Origin: Dyella ginsengisoli LA-4 | GTDB taxonomy: Bacteria; Pseudomonadota; Gammaproteobacteria; Xanthomonadales; Rhodanobacteraceae | DNA: 64,000 bases | Assembly (NCBI RefSeq): GCF_000334915.1 | Contig: NZ_AMSF01000002.1 | Span: forward strand, 1 to 64,000 | Direction: 5' to 3' | Shown here: positions 23,997 to 33,626 of the stretch, one piece after another | Layout: each line of letters begins with the position of its first letter | How positions within the stretch are numbered: position 1 is the stretch's first letter | Translations under genes and position numbers: made by a program | The notes under the pieces: model-generated | What the model saw: only the letters and a program-made list of their open reading frames with translations | Databases searched by the model: none | What the model was told of the DNA's origin: nothing

Positions 23997-26282
23997 TCAT
24001 TCGCGGGAGGACGCCTCCCGGCGCATGCGGGCAAGCAGCGCGCGCTGCTCGTCGCGATGCCTGCGGACGAGGCGGTCCAGTGCCTGGAAGCGCGGGTCGT
24101 CGCGCAGGTGCGCATAAAGCGGGTCGTGCCCGGCCAGATACCACCAGCGGTATACCTGCCCGTTCGCCACGCTGTGCCCGAGCGCGTCCAGTGCCCGCGC
24201 GTCGTTGCCCAGCACGGCGAATGCGGCACTGTGCTCGCGACTGAACCAGTCCGGCGCACGCCCCAGCCCGTGCGCATCGACCAGGGCCAGCAGCTGGCGG
24301 GCCCTGGCCCGCCCTTCACCACGGCGCCCCGCCAGCACCAGCACGTGGGCATAGACCGCGTCGAATCCGCGGTACCACATGGGCATCTGGCCGGCATGCG
24401 CCGCGTCCACCGACTGCAGCACCTGCAGGGCCGAGGCCGGATCGCCGCGTGCCAGCGCGGCGTCACGCACGGCCTGCGCCGCGGAGGCCTGCGGACCGTG
24501 GTCCGGCCAACGCGCCGCAGCGATGCCGGCAGCGGCCGCCGCCGCTGCGGCCGGGTCGCCGCGGTACTGGGCGATCTCCAGCATGGCCAGAGGCGGCGGC
24601 GCCGTCCCCAGCGCCGCCTCGGCAGCCGCCGGATCGCCCAGGTCGAGATAGATGTCGCGCGCCAGCGCGCGCGCCTGCGGCCACTCCGGCTGCACGGCCA
24701 GGGCCCGTTCGATCAGCTGTGCGGCCTCGGCGAAGTGTCCGCTGTATTCCCACTTCGAATACGCCAGCTGGTAGAGCGCCTCCGGCAATGCCGGGTTGAT
24801 CGCCAGCGCCTGTTCCACCAGCCGGTCATGCTCGGCCACGTCGCTGCGCACGATCATCACGAAGAACGCCTGGGTCAGGCACAGCTCCGGCGCCAGCGGC
24901 TCGATCCGGCGGGCACGCTCGATCTCGCCAAGCGCCTCGCCCACGCGACCATGCAGGAACAGCCACTGTGCGTAGTGCACGTGGCCGTCGCCGTCGTTCG
25001 GCGACAGCGCCAGCCCCCTGCGGTACAGCGCCTCGGCCTGCGCGGGATTGTCGGCCAGCCGCGCCAGCTCGCTCCACGCCTCACCCAGGGCGGGATCGAG
25101 CGCGACCGCCCGCTCCAGCGCCTGGCGCCCCTCGTCGCGCTTCACCGCGGCCGGTCCCGGATCGGCATCGGCCGCGCGCATCAGCGCCTGCGCCAGCCCG
25201 AGATAGGCCCGGGCAAATCCCGGGTCGAGAATCGTCGCCCGCCGGTACAGCTCGATCGCATCCGCCGCACTGGCCGGGTCGGCACGACGCATCCGCTCGC
25301 GCCCGAGCAGGTAGACGCGATAGGCGTCCAGGTGGATCGCGCGATCCGCGCCCGGAGCCGTTGGCAGGGGCGGCGCGTCCAGCGCCTTCAGCACCTCCCG
25401 CACGACGTCGTCGCGCAGCATCGCCACCGCCTGCGGCGGTCGCATCGCTCCCCCCTGCCACAGCACCCGGCCGGAGCGCGCCTCCACCAAGCGGGCATCC
25501 AGCCGCACGCCCCCCGGGGTACTCGTGACCGCCCCCTGCAGCACGTAACCCACCTGCAACTGGCCGGCGACCGCCCGCGCGTCGCTCATCGCCGCGGTGG
25601 CCGCGACGGTGGAACCGTCGGCGACCACGGTGAGTCCCGGCGTTCGTGCGAGCGCTTGCCGCACCAGGTCAGTCAGGCTGGCGGCAATGCGTGGACCCGC
25701 GTCGTCCTGCGCCGACCCCTGCAGCGGCAATACCGCGAGCGTGGCCTCGACAGGAGTCGGTGGCGCCGGCCGGGCCCGCGGCCAGGCCCACCAGGCCAAT
25801 GCCAGCACACCGCACAGGGCACCGGCGACGAGCCAGCGACGGGCGTAACGCCGGCCGGCCGGCGCTGCGGGCGGCGCGGGCGCCGGCGCCTCGGTGGGTG
25901 ACGGGGCCTGCCGCGCCACCGGCGCGATCAGCCGGTAGCCCTTGGTCGGCACGGTGGCGATGTAGCGCGGCGCGCGCGGATCGTCACCCAGCGCGCGCCG
26001 CAGCTGGGCGATGCAGCGGTACACCGGGTTGTCGCCCATCGGACGGCCGTGCCACACCGTGTCGATCAGTTCGCTGGCGCTGACCACCTCGCCGGCCCGT
26101 TCGACCAGGTGCATCAGCACCGCCATCGTCTTGGGCTCCAGCGCCGTCTCACCGTGGGGAGCGACGACCCGGTCGAGATCGGCCCAGACCCGGCACTCGC
26201 CTACGCACAGCCCGGCGCCACCGGGCACCTGGCCGGGCACAGCGGATGTCGGCAGTGCGGCGTCTCCCGCTCCCTCGCGCAT
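23997..26282 (-). CDS. CadC-like membrane winged-helix regulator with TPR sensor
   Basis: This 761-residue protein has an OmpR/CadC-type DNA-binding winged helix at residues about 25-120 (LEPKTMAVLMHLVERAGEVVSASELIDTVWHG, ending PTKGYRLI). A proline/alanine linker leads to one membrane helix (RRWLVAGALCGVLALAWWAW, about 148-167). The periplasmic part begins with a FlgO-like segment (VLPLQGSAQDDAGPRIAASLTD) and continues with at least six TPR-like helical pairs to the C-terminus. Such one-component regulators sense an envelope signal and act directly on DNA. Its target may be the divergent gene at 26496. Confidence 0.88.
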   Translation of the reverse strand: MREGAGDAALPTSAVPGQVPGGAGLCVGECRVWADLDRVVAPHGETALEPKTMAVLMHLVERAGEVVSASELIDTVWHGRPMGDNPVYRCIAQLRRALGDDPRAPRYIATVPTKGYRLIAPVARQAPSPTEAPAPAPPAAPAGRRYARRWLVAGALCGVLALAWWAWPRARPAPPTPVEATLAVLPLQGSAQDDAGPRIAASLTDLVRQALARTPGLTVVADGSTVAATAAMSDARAVAGQLQVGYVLQGAVTSTPGGVRLDARLVEARSGRVLWQGGAMRPPQAVAMLRDDVVREVLKALDAPPLPTAPGADRAIHLDAYRVYLLGRERMRRADPASAADAIELYRRATILDPGFARAYLGLAQALMRAADADPGPAAVKRDEGRQALERAVALDPALGEAWSELARLADNPAQAEALYRRGLALSPNDGDGHVHYAQWLFLHGRVGEALGEIERARRIEPLAPELCLTQAFFVMIVRSDVAEHDRLVEQALAINPALPEALYQLAYSKWEYSGHFAEAAQLIERALAVQPEWPQARALARDIYLDLGDPAAAEAALGTAPPPLAMLEIAQYRGDPAAAAAAAAGIAAARWPDHGPQASAAQAVRDAALARGDPASALQVLQSVDAAHAGQMPMWYRGFDAVYAHVLVLAGRRGEGRARARQLLALVDAHGLGRAPDWFSREHSAAFAVLGNDARALDALGHSVANGQVYRWWYLAGHDPLYAHLRDDPRFQALDRLVRRHRDEQRALLARMRREASSRE

Positions 26283-26495
26283 CGTCCTGCTCCCCTCGCT
26301 GGCGCGACCTTAGCCCGTTCCCGGACACCCCACCAGCTTCTCCCCAGAAAAGCTCCAGAAAAGCCAAAGGACGCCGCCGGGGCGGCCTGCGCAGGATCGC
26401 CGGACCCGCTCCGGCTGGCGCCGTCGTCGCTCCACGGCACGGCGGCGCCCCGGCGGGATTCTGCACCGACCACCATCCGTCACCGGAGAAAGTCC

Positions 26496-27011
26496 ATGAA
26501 CCAGGCATCCGTCGTACGCACCACCGACACCGCCCGCCCCCCTGCCCGCCGCCGTGCCCTGCTGTCCGCGGTGCTGGCGGTCGCCGCCTTCGCGATGTGT
26601 GGCCCGAGTCTCGCCCACGCCAACCTGGGCGGCTGTTCCAGCGGCAGTCTCAAGGGCCGCTACGTGTTCACCGCCAGCGGCTTCACCCGGGCGCCCGCGG
26701 CGCCGCCGGGCACGCCGTGGGTGCCCAAGGCGATCCTCGAGGTGCTGCAGTTCAACGGCGACGGCACCGTGCTCACGCCGGCGGTCACCGTGGCCAATCC
26801 GTTCGGCGACCTCGGCGCCATCATGGCCCCGCCCGGCGGCGCGCCTGGCGAATACACGGTCAACGCGGACTGCACCGGTACCGTGCACTTCCTCGACCCG
26901 AACAACGTCACCTTCTCGATCTATGTCGAGGCGTTCGGCCAGCGGGTGCGGATGATCCAGACCAACCCCTCGAACAATGTCTTCGAGGGGGTTGCGCGGC
27001 GCAGTTGGTGA
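26496..27011 (+). CDS. Exported hypothetical protein
   Basis: The 171-residue protein has a long signal peptide (RRRALLSAVLAVAAFAMCGPSLAHA) cleaved near residue 42. The mature part begins NLGGCSSGSLKGRYVFTASGF and contains a second Cys in NADCTGTVHF, so one disulfide is possible. The pattern of short beta strands suggests a small beta-barrel. The SLKGxYxF opening recurs in proteobacterial exported hypotheticals, but I know no function. CCGGAGAAAG is the ribosome site. It is divergent from the CadC-like regulator, with 213 bases between. Confidence 0.75.
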   Translation: MNQASVVRTTDTARPPARRRALLSAVLAVAAFAMCGPSLAHANLGGCSSGSLKGRYVFTASGFTRAPAAPPGTPWVPKAILEVLQFNGDGTVLTPAVTVANPFGDLGAIMAPPGGAPGEYTVNADCTGTVHFLDPNNVTFSIYVEAFGQRVRMIQTNPSNNVFEGVARRSW

Positions 27012-27074
27012 TCACCCCGGACGAGGCGCGCGCCGCACCATGCGGCGGGCGTCCCGTCCGTTTGCCGGGCAGGG

Positions 27075-27632
27075 TCATGCCACGGCGATCACCGCGTCGG
27101 TGTCCACCACCGTGGCGAACTCGTCCTTGAGATCGCTCAGCGCGCTCAGGTGCACTTCTTCGGGCGGACGCATCGCGCCGTCCAGGCCGATCCGCGCGAA
27201 GGTCGCCGTGGCGTCGGCGACGATGAAGGTGTCGAAGCCGAGGTTGCCGGCCATGCGGGTGGTGGCCGACACGCAGTGGTTGGTGGTCAGGCCGGTGACC
27301 ACCAGCCCCTCGATGCCCGCCGCGCGCAGGTCGCGCTCGAGCGTGGTGCCAATGAAGGCACTGTTGACCGATTTCCGGTAGACCGGCTCGCCCTCGCGCG
27401 GCGCGGTTTCCGGTTTGGGGCGGTTGCCCGGCGTGCCCGGACGGAACGCGCCGTCGGGCGCGGCCGAATCGTGATGCACGTGGATCACCGGCCGGCCCTG
27501 CGCGCGGAACGTGGCCAGCAGGCGCGCGATGTTCGCTTCGGCGCCGGGGTTGTTGCGCGCGCCCCAGCGCGGGTCGTTGAAACCCTGCTGGACATCGATC
27601 ACGATCAGCGCGGTCTTGCGGGGGAGGAGCAT
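27075..27632 (-). CDS. Isochorismatase-family cysteine hydrolase
   Basis: This 185-residue cytoplasmic hydrolase has the catalytic triad of the family: Asp in ALIVIDVQQGF, Lys in VYRKSVNSAF, and the nucleophile Cys in TGLTTNHCVSATTR, preceded by the usual cis-peptide region. Members hydrolyse amides or vinyl ethers such as nicotinamide, peroxyureidoacrylate or isochorismate; the sequence does not choose among them. The start at 27632 (MLLPRKTALIVID) has GCTCCTCCCCC complement (GGGGGAGGAGC) directly upstream. A divergent LysR gene lies 128 bases away and is the obvious candidate regulator. Confidence 0.9.
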   Translation of the reverse strand: MLLPRKTALIVIDVQQGFNDPRWGARNNPGAEANIARLLATFRAQGRPVIHVHHDSAAPDGAFRPGTPGNRPKPETAPREGEPVYRKSVNSAFIGTTLERDLRAAGIEGLVVTGLTTNHCVSATTRMAGNLGFDTFIVADATATFARIGLDGAMRPPEEVHLSALSDLKDEFATVVDTDAVIAVA

Positions 27633-27760
27633 CGTCACGGTGGTTCTGCCTGTCGCATGCGCCGCAGGCCGGCGCGGTGGCGGCATGGTCCGCGCCGGTC
27701 GGCCGCGTTCCAAAACCCCGATGGACCCATCGGCCCGGACGATCACCCCACCCCGCACGC

Positions 27761-28645
27761 ATGGACATCGAACTGCGACACTGCCGGGCGCTGCTGGCGC
27801 TCGCCGAACAGCACGGCATCGCCCGCGCGGCGAAGGCCGTCGGGGTGGCGCAGTCGACGCTGTCGGAAACCCTGTTCTCGCTCGAACGCGCGGTCGGCTT
27901 CGCCGTCACCGAGCGGTCCCCGGGCAGCGGCGCGGTGCTGACCGCGCAGGCGATGGCGCTGCTGCCGTACGCGCGGCGTCTGCTGCAGGTCGCCGAGGAA
28001 ACGATGGCGTTCGCGAAAGGGCTGCAGCCGGAGCATGCGCTGGCCATCGGGGCCTCCGAATCGGTCGGTACCTACGTGCTTCCCGCCGCGCTCGCCGTCC
28101 TGCGCGAGCGCTGTCCCGGGCTCCCCGTGCAGGTCCGCACCGGCCTCTGCACGGAGCTGCGCCAGCTGGTGTCCGCCGGCCGGCTGCAGGCGGCGATCAC
28201 CATCGGCCCGAGCATCGACCAGACGGTGCCGCCGGACCAGACGCTGCTGCAACTGGCGTCGTCGCGCCTGGCCCTGTTCCGCGCACCAGGCGACACCGCT
28301 CCGTCGCCCGTCGCCGGAGCGGTGGCCGCGGCGATCTGCGTGCCCGACCCGGAAGGTGCGCTCAACGCCCTGCTCTCCACCTGGCTGCGCCATGTGGGCA
28401 TCGCCGCGGCGCTGCACTCGGCCGGCTCGGTGGAGGCGGTGAAGCGGCAGGTGGCTTCCGGCGGCGAGCTCGGCGCACTGCCGCGCTACGCCGTCGCGGT
28501 CGAGCTGGCGCGCGGCGAGCTGGTCGAGGTGCCCACGCCGCAACCGCTGCCGACGATGGTGCTGGAGGTAACGGCGCTGGACGGCGCCGCAGTCGGCGGC
28601 CCGCTCGCCATCCTGCTCGACGCGTTGCGCCTGGCACGGCTCTGA
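27761..28645 (+). CDS. LysR-family transcriptional regulator
   Basis: The 294-residue protein starts MDIELRHCRALLALAEQHG and has the LysR helix-turn-helix IARAAKAVGVAQSTLSETLFSLERAVG (residues about 19-45), followed by a periplasmic-binding-protein-like effector domain from about residue 88 (LAIGASESVGTYVLP). It is divergent from the isochorismatase-like gene and followed after 66 bases by an MHS-type transporter on the same strand. The trio could form a small uptake and hydrolysis unit. The effector is unknown. Confidence 0.9.
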   Translation: MDIELRHCRALLALAEQHGIARAAKAVGVAQSTLSETLFSLERAVGFAVTERSPGSGAVLTAQAMALLPYARRLLQVAEETMAFAKGLQPEHALAIGASESVGTYVLPAALAVLRERCPGLPVQVRTGLCTELRQLVSAGRLQAAITIGPSIDQTVPPDQTLLQLASSRLALFRAPGDTAPSPVAGAVAAAICVPDPEGALNALLSTWLRHVGIAAALHSAGSVEAVKRQVASGGELGALPRYAVAVELARGELVEVPTPQPLPTMVLEVTALDGAAVGGPLAILLDALRLARL

Positions 28646-28711
28646 GCGCGGGCCCGACCCGGCTGCGCAGCGGCCGTTACCATCGGGGCCTGCCCTCCCC
28701 GATGACCCGCC

Positions 28712-30004
28712 ATGTCCGTTGATGCCCGCCGAACCGAGACCGTCTCGCGCCGATCCATGGCCGTAGCGGCGCTGTCCACCGTGGTGGAGTGGTACGACTT
28801 CACCCTGTACCTGTATTTCGCCACCGTGCTGTCGCGGGTGTTCTTCGGCGGCGGCGCCACCTCGCTGCTGGCCACGCTGGCCGGCTTCGCCATCTCCTAC
28901 GCGATGCGGCCGCTGGGCGCCGTGGTGTTCGGTCACATCGGCGATCGCATCGGTCGTCGGCGCACCCTGCTGCTGTCGATGATGCTGATGACCGCCGCGA
29001 TGCTGGCCACCGCGCTGCTGCCGGACTATGCCGCGATCGGTCCCGCCGCCGGGGTGCTGCTGCTGGCGCTGCGCTGCTTCATGGCGTTCTCGGTGGGCGG
29101 CGAATACACCGGCGTGGTGGCGTACATGCTGGAGGGTGCGCCGGAGCGGCGCCGTGGCCTGCTCACCTCGCTGGCGTCCGCGGCGAGCGAAGTGGGCGCG
29201 CTGCTTGCCGTGGCGCTGTCGGCGCTCACCGTCGGCATGCTGAGCCCGGCCGACCTCGCCGCCTGGGGCTGGCGCATCCCGTTCTTCGCTGGCGCCGTGC
29301 TGGCCGGCGCGGTGTGGTTTGCGCGCTCGGTAATGGAGGAATCGCCGGACTTCGAGCGCCAGGTAGCCGAGCGCAGCGTGCCCGACTCGCCGCTGCGCCA
29401 CACACTGCGCCACCACCGGCCGGCCCTGCTGCGCACCTTTGCGGTGTCGGCGCTGGGATCGATCACCTACTACGTCGGCATCACCTACGTGCCGGCCTTC
29501 CTCACCTCCTCCGGCGTACTCGCCGAGGGGCGCTCGCTGGGGCTGTCCACGCTGGCGGCGGTGGCGGTGATCGTGGTGACGCCGTTCACCGGCGCGCTGT
29601 CCGACCGGGTGGGCCGGCGACCGGTACTGCTGTGGCTGGCGGCCGCCAGCGCGCTGCTGCCGCTGGGCATGTTCGCGGTGATGGGCAGCGGCGATGAATG
29701 GATGATCGCGTTCGGCGCGGTCGTACTGGCCTGCCTCGCCGGCGGGGTCAGCGCAGTGGGCGCGCCGGCCACCGCCGAGCAGTTCCCCGGCGAGGGGCGG
29801 CTGAGCGGGCTGGCACTGGGCGTCACCATGGCCACGGCGATCTTCGGCGGGCTCACGCCGTTCCTGGCCGAAGTGCTGGTGAAGCTGACCGGCTGGCATG
29901 CGGTGCCCGGCGCGATGATCGCGCTGGTCGCCCTGGCCGTGCTGCCGGTGTTCGCCCGCATGCCGGAAACCCGGCCCGTGCCCGCCGAGGCCGGGCGCGG
30001 CTGA
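28712..30004 (+). CDS. MFS transporter, metabolite:H+ symporter (MHS) type
   Basis: This 430-residue, 12-helix inner-membrane protein has the MHS signatures STVVEWYDFTLYLYF in helix 1, GHIGDRIGRRRTLLLS between helices 2 and 3, and FSVGGEYTGVVAYMLE in helix 4. A second RRPVLLW motif follows the central loop. Relatives (ProP, KgtP, ShiA, citrate carriers) import organic acids or osmolytes with protons. The substrate cannot be read here; the neighbouring LysR and isochorismatase-like genes suggest an aromatic or amide compound. It may be co-transcribed with the LysR gene. Confidence 0.9.
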   Translation: MSVDARRTETVSRRSMAVAALSTVVEWYDFTLYLYFATVLSRVFFGGGATSLLATLAGFAISYAMRPLGAVVFGHIGDRIGRRRTLLLSMMLMTAAMLATALLPDYAAIGPAAGVLLLALRCFMAFSVGGEYTGVVAYMLEGAPERRRGLLTSLASAASEVGALLAVALSALTVGMLSPADLAAWGWRIPFFAGAVLAGAVWFARSVMEESPDFERQVAERSVPDSPLRHTLRHHRPALLRTFAVSALGSITYYVGITYVPAFLTSSGVLAEGRSLGLSTLAAVAVIVVTPFTGALSDRVGRRPVLLWLAAASALLPLGMFAVMGSGDEWMIAFGAVVLACLAGGVSAVGAPATAEQFPGEGRLSGLALGVTMATAIFGGLTPFLAEVLVKLTGWHAVPGAMIALVALAVLPVFARMPETRPVPAEAGRG

Positions 30005-30158
30005 GGCCAGCGACGCGGCCCGGCGGGAGCGCCGTGCAGTGCTGTCCCCGAAGGGCATGACCCCGTGCAGCGGCTGCGCCACGACGGCGGGGCATGGCAC
30101 TATCGCAATCAGGCGCAGACGCGGCCCAGGCCGGGCCCGGCGTGCTACAGGGGGCGCG

Positions 30159-31982
30159 ATGGACGGGGGCATGGAGCGGGAGCGCCGCGCACGGCGCACA
30201 CCGAGTCGGGGCCGACACCTGGCCTGCGGATTGTTGCTGGCCGCTTTGACCTGGCTGCCGCCGGCCGGCCACGCGCAGCAGGTGCGGCTGGACGATCATG
30301 GCATCACCGCGATCGAACCACCCGCACACGGCGAACCTGGACACGAGCTGCGCCTGCCCGACCCGGACGCGCCGCTGGGACGTTACGTGCGCCTGCTGGC
30401 CGAGGAGCGTGGTCACCCGCTCACGCTGGAGCAGGCCCGCCGGGCGCTGGCGGAGGGCCGCTTCAGCCGTTCCGCCAGCGCGGTGCCGAACCTGGGCAAC
30501 GACGCCCCGCCGGGCTGGCTGGTGCTGGACATCGACGACGCGCAGTACCTGCCCCGCACCTGGCGCATCTACGTGGTCGAAGGCTGGGCCGACCGTGTGG
30601 ACGCCTGGCTGGTCGGACCGGGCGGCCGCATCACCCCGTGGCAGGGCGGCGACGAGCGCGCCCCCGGGCGCGACCTTCATCCCGGGCTGGGCTTCGCCTT
30701 CGACGCCCGGTTGCAGCCAGGCCGCTCGCAGCTGTTCGTGCGCGCCGACAGCGTGGACTCGGTGCAGTTCGGCGTACGTCTCGTGCCGATGGACCGCACC
30801 GGCCTGCTGGAGGGATCGACCCGCGGCTGGCTGGGCCTGGTGCACGGCTACCTGCTGGCGCTGGTGGCGACCTTCGGCCTGCTGTGGCTGGCGCTGCGCG
30901 AGTCGAGCCTGCGGCGCTACGTGTTCTACGTGGGCAGCTACCTGTTCATGCACCTGGCCTATTTGGGCGTGGCCGCGCGGGTGGTGTGGCCGGACGCGCC
31001 ACTGGTCGGGCGCTACGCCATCCTGGTCGGCATGACGCTGTTCTCCAGCACCGGCCTTGCATTCGCCCGCGACTTCCTGCGCATGGCGCGCTGGGCACCG
31101 CGGCTGGATCGGGCCCTGGCCTGGCTGGTGCGGCTGGGACTGGCGGGCATGGCGCTGTGCATCGTCACCAACGCGCACGCGCTGGCCGTGACGCTGGCCT
31201 TCGCCTACATCAACGTGTTCACGGTGCTGATGGTGGTGATCGGCGTGCTCGCCGTGCGCCGCCGCGCCGAGCAGGCCTGGCCGTTCTTCGTCGCGTCGCT
31301 GATCAGCATGGTCGGCGCCTTCATCACCACCCAGGCGGTGATGGGACGGCTGCCGTTCAACGACATGACCTTCCGGCTGATCGAGGTCGGGATCATGACC
31401 GAAGCGTCGATCTGGGCGCTGGCGCTGGGGCTGCGCCTGCGCCGCGACCGCGAGGACCGTGCGCAGGCATTGCAGCTGGCCGAACACGACGCACTCACCG
31501 GGCTGTACAACCGCCGCGGCTTCCTGGTGCACGCCGCGCCCCTGTTCGATGCGGCCGCGACACCGGGCGCCCATGCCCTGGCGATGCTGGATATCGACCA
31601 CTTCAAGGCGATCAACGACCGGCACGGCCACGACGCCGGCGACCGCACCCTGGTCGCCGTCGCCGACACCCTGCGTGCTGCCACCCGCAGCCGCGACCTG
31701 CTGGCGCGCTGGGGCGGCGAGGAGTTCGTGGTGCTGCTGCCGGACACGCCCATGCACGAGGCACTGGCGATCGCCGAACGCCTGCGCGCCGCGCTGGCCG
31801 GCCTGGCCGTTCCGCTGGCCGGGGCCTCGCCGATCCGCATCACCGCCAGCCTTGGCGTTGCCCACGGCGAGCCGGCAGCCGACCTCGACGATTTGCTGCG
31901 ACTCGCCGACGACGCGCTGTATGCCTCCAAGCAGGACGGCCGCAACCGGGTCAGCCCCATGTCGCTGCCGGCGGGTGCCTGA
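30159..31982 (+). CDS. 7TMR-DISM diguanylate cyclase
   Basis: The 607-residue protein has a signal peptide (HLACGLLLAALTWLPPAGHAQ), a periplasmic 7TMR-DISMED2-type beta domain (about 40-225; PPGWLVLDIDD, WRIYVVEGWADRVDAWL), seven membrane helices (about 230-425) and a GGDEF domain. The cyclase has an intact active site WGGEEF, an I-site RSRD, and the substrate loop EHDALTGLYNRRGF. It should synthesise c-di-GMP in response to a periplasmic ligand, often a carbohydrate in this family. ATG 30171 is an alternative start. The 154 bases upstream hold nothing notable. Confidence 0.9.
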   Translation: MDGGMERERRARRTPSRGRHLACGLLLAALTWLPPAGHAQQVRLDDHGITAIEPPAHGEPGHELRLPDPDAPLGRYVRLLAEERGHPLTLEQARRALAEGRFSRSASAVPNLGNDAPPGWLVLDIDDAQYLPRTWRIYVVEGWADRVDAWLVGPGGRITPWQGGDERAPGRDLHPGLGFAFDARLQPGRSQLFVRADSVDSVQFGVRLVPMDRTGLLEGSTRGWLGLVHGYLLALVATFGLLWLALRESSLRRYVFYVGSYLFMHLAYLGVAARVVWPDAPLVGRYAILVGMTLFSSTGLAFARDFLRMARWAPRLDRALAWLVRLGLAGMALCIVTNAHALAVTLAFAYINVFTVLMVVIGVLAVRRRAEQAWPFFVASLISMVGAFITTQAVMGRLPFNDMTFRLIEVGIMTEASIWALALGLRLRRDREDRAQALQLAEHDALTGLYNRRGFLVHAAPLFDAAATPGAHALAMLDIDHFKAINDRHGHDAGDRTLVAVADTLRAATRSRDLLARWGGEEFVVLLPDTPMHEALAIAERLRAALAGLAVPLAGASPIRITASLGVAHGEPAADLDDLLRLADDALYASKQDGRNRVSPMSLPAGA

Positions 31983-32016
31983 ACGCCGCGCGGCGCGACG
32001 CCCGCGCCGCGACCGG

Positions 32017-32508
32017 CTACCCCGCCGCCTGTGCCACCAGCGTTGCGATGTGCGCCTCGGTGGTGGCATCCAGCCGCTTCAGCGCATAGGCACTCGGCCA
32101 CATCGTGCCGTCATCGAGCTTCGCCTTGTCGCTGAAGCCGAGCGTGGCGTAGCGCGTCTTGAACTTCGACATGCCCTGGAAGAAACACACCACCTTGCCC
32201 TCGGCATTGGCGTAGGCCGGCATGCCGTACCAGGTGCGCGGCACCAGCGCCGGCGCGCTCGCCCGCACGATGGCGTGGATGCGCGTGGCCATCACGCGGT
32301 CCGGCTCGGGCATGGCGGCGACCCTGGCCAGCAGGTCCGCCTCGCCGTCGGCGGCCTTCCTGCCCGGCCGCGAGGCGGCCTTGAGTTCCTGCGCGTATTC
32401 GCGCATCGCCGCCTTTTCCTCGGCGGTGAAGCCGCTTGCGGAGCGTTTCGCCGCCGCTTTTGTCGCCGGCTTCGTCGCCGGCTTCGTGCCACCTTTCTTT
32501 TCCGCCAC
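32017..32508 (-). CDS. DUF1801 (YdhG-like) protein
   Basis: The 163-residue soluble protein starts with GTG at 32508, preceded by AAGGAG at the right spacing. A Lys/Ala/Thr-rich N-terminal tail ([16 protein letters not shown]) is histone-like. The DUF1801 core follows: [21 protein letters not shown] and [22 protein letters not shown], ending in [16 protein letters not shown]. The family fold resembles frataxin-like domains and has no established reaction. It is the third gene of a minus-strand AraC-VOC-DUF1801 cluster, 37 bases after the VOC stop. Confidence 0.85.
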   Translation of the reverse strand: MAEKKGGTKPATKPATKAAAKRSASGFTAEEKAAMREYAQELKAASRPGRKAADGEADLLARVAAMPEPDRVMATRIHAIVRASAPALVPRTWYGMPAYANAEGKVVCFFQGMSKFKTRYATLGFSDKAKLDDGTMWPSAYALKRLDATTEAHIATLVAQAAG

Positions 32509-32545
32509 GTCCGTCTCCTTGTGTGGGTGATCGATCGCGCCGCTT

Positions 32546-32956
32546 TCAGCGCCGCTCCTGCACGCGCAGCAGGTTGCCGGCCGGATCGCGCACCGCGCAG
32601 TCGCGCACGCCGTAGGGCTGCATGGTCGGCTCCTCGACGATCTCCGCGCCGCTTGCCTGGATGCGCTCGAACGCGGCATCCAGGTCGGACGTGGCCAGCA
32701 GCAGCATCGCGTAGGTGCCCTTGGCCATCATCTCGGCAATGGTGCGCTTTTCCTCGTTGGTAACGCCCGGGCTGGCCGACGGCGGCGCCAGCACGATGGA
32801 GGTCTCCGGCTGCCCCGGCGGGCCGACCGTGATCCAGCGCAGCCCCTGGTAGCCGACATCGTTGCGCACCTCGAAGCCCAGCGTGTCGCGGTAGAACGCC
32901 AGCGAGGCATCCGGGTCGGTGTGCGGGAGAAAACTGGCGTGAATCGCGATGTCCAT
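32546..32956 (-). CDS. VOC-superfamily (glyoxalase-like) protein
   Basis: The 136-residue protein has two beta-alpha-beta-beta-beta halves: [33 protein letters not shown] at the start and [25 protein letters not shown] in the middle, ending [12 protein letters not shown]. His7 and the C-terminal Glu are placed as potential metal ligands. The family includes glyoxalases, dioxygenases and resistance proteins; the reaction here is unknown. The start at 32956 with GAGG eight bases upstream is chosen over 32989. The upstream AraC gene ends 29 bases before. Confidence 0.85.
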   Translation of the reverse strand: MDIAIHASFLPHTDPDASLAFYRDTLGFEVRNDVGYQGLRWITVGPPGQPETSIVLAPPSASPGVTNEEKRTIAEMMAKGTYAMLLLATSDLDAAFERIQASGAEIVEEPTMQPYGVRDCAVRDPAGNLLRVQERR

Positions 32957-32985
32957 GGCGTTCGCCTCGTCTGGGTAAGGAGCGG

Positions 32986-33435
32986 TCATGCTAGGTCCGG
33001 CGCGTCCGTCGGCGCTTCTCGATTCCTGACCGGTCGCGTCACCTGCCGGGCCACGCACGCGGGCATGCCCCGCGTCGCCTGAGCCGCTTCGCGCCGGTAC
33101 ACGCCGGGCGACACGCCCACCAGCTCGGTGAAGCGGGTGGTGAACGTGCCCAGCGATGCGCAGCCCACGGCGTAGCACACCTCGGTCACGCTGAGGTCGC
33201 CGCGGCGCAGCAGGGCCATCGCCCGCTCGATGCGGCGGGTCATCAGGTAGGCATACGGCGACTCGCCGAACGCCAGCCGGAACTGCCGGCTCAGGTGTCC
33301 TGCCGACATGTGCACGCCGTGGGCCAGCGCTTCGACGTTCAGTGGCCGCGCGTACTCGCGGTCGATGCGGTCGCGCACCCGTCGCAGGCGGGCCAGGTCG
33401 CGGAGATGGTGCGGCGGGGCTGGCGGATGGGTCAT
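32986..33435 (-). CDS. AraC-family transcriptional regulator, short form
   Basis: At 149 residues this is little more than the DNA-binding domain. Two helix-turn-helix units are clear: VEALAHGVHMSAGHLSRQFRLAFG (about 34-57) and LSVTEVCYAVGCASLGTFTTRFTELVGVSPGVYRR (about 81-115). No N-terminal effector domain is present, so it may be controlled by expression level or a partner. It leads the minus-strand cluster with the VOC and DUF1801 genes and probably regulates them. Confidence 0.9.
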   Translation of the reverse strand: MTHPPAPPHHLRDLARLRRVRDRIDREYARPLNVEALAHGVHMSAGHLSRQFRLAFGESPYAYLMTRRIERAMALLRRGDLSVTEVCYAVGCASLGTFTTRFTELVGVSPGVYRREAAQATRGMPACVARQVTRPVRNREAPTDAPDLA

Positions 33436-33626
33436 GCCGGGATTGTCACACGCACACTGGCGGCGTACCCGGCGCGGAGACCGGTACGTGACTCAAGTCG
33501 GGGGCCGCCGCGCCGATATCTGATCGGCAAGCCATTCACCGGAGAGCCGCCCCGCCGCCAGACAGCCGGGACGCGGCACGAAGGTGTCATGCAGCTCCGC
33601 AACAAGACGCCCCCTCCCGCCCGAAC

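Noticed and set aside
29853-32069. A 738-codon frame antisense to the 7TMR-DISM cyclase
   Set aside because: It is the His/Gln/Arg-rich mirror of a clear membrane protein and GGDEF domain.
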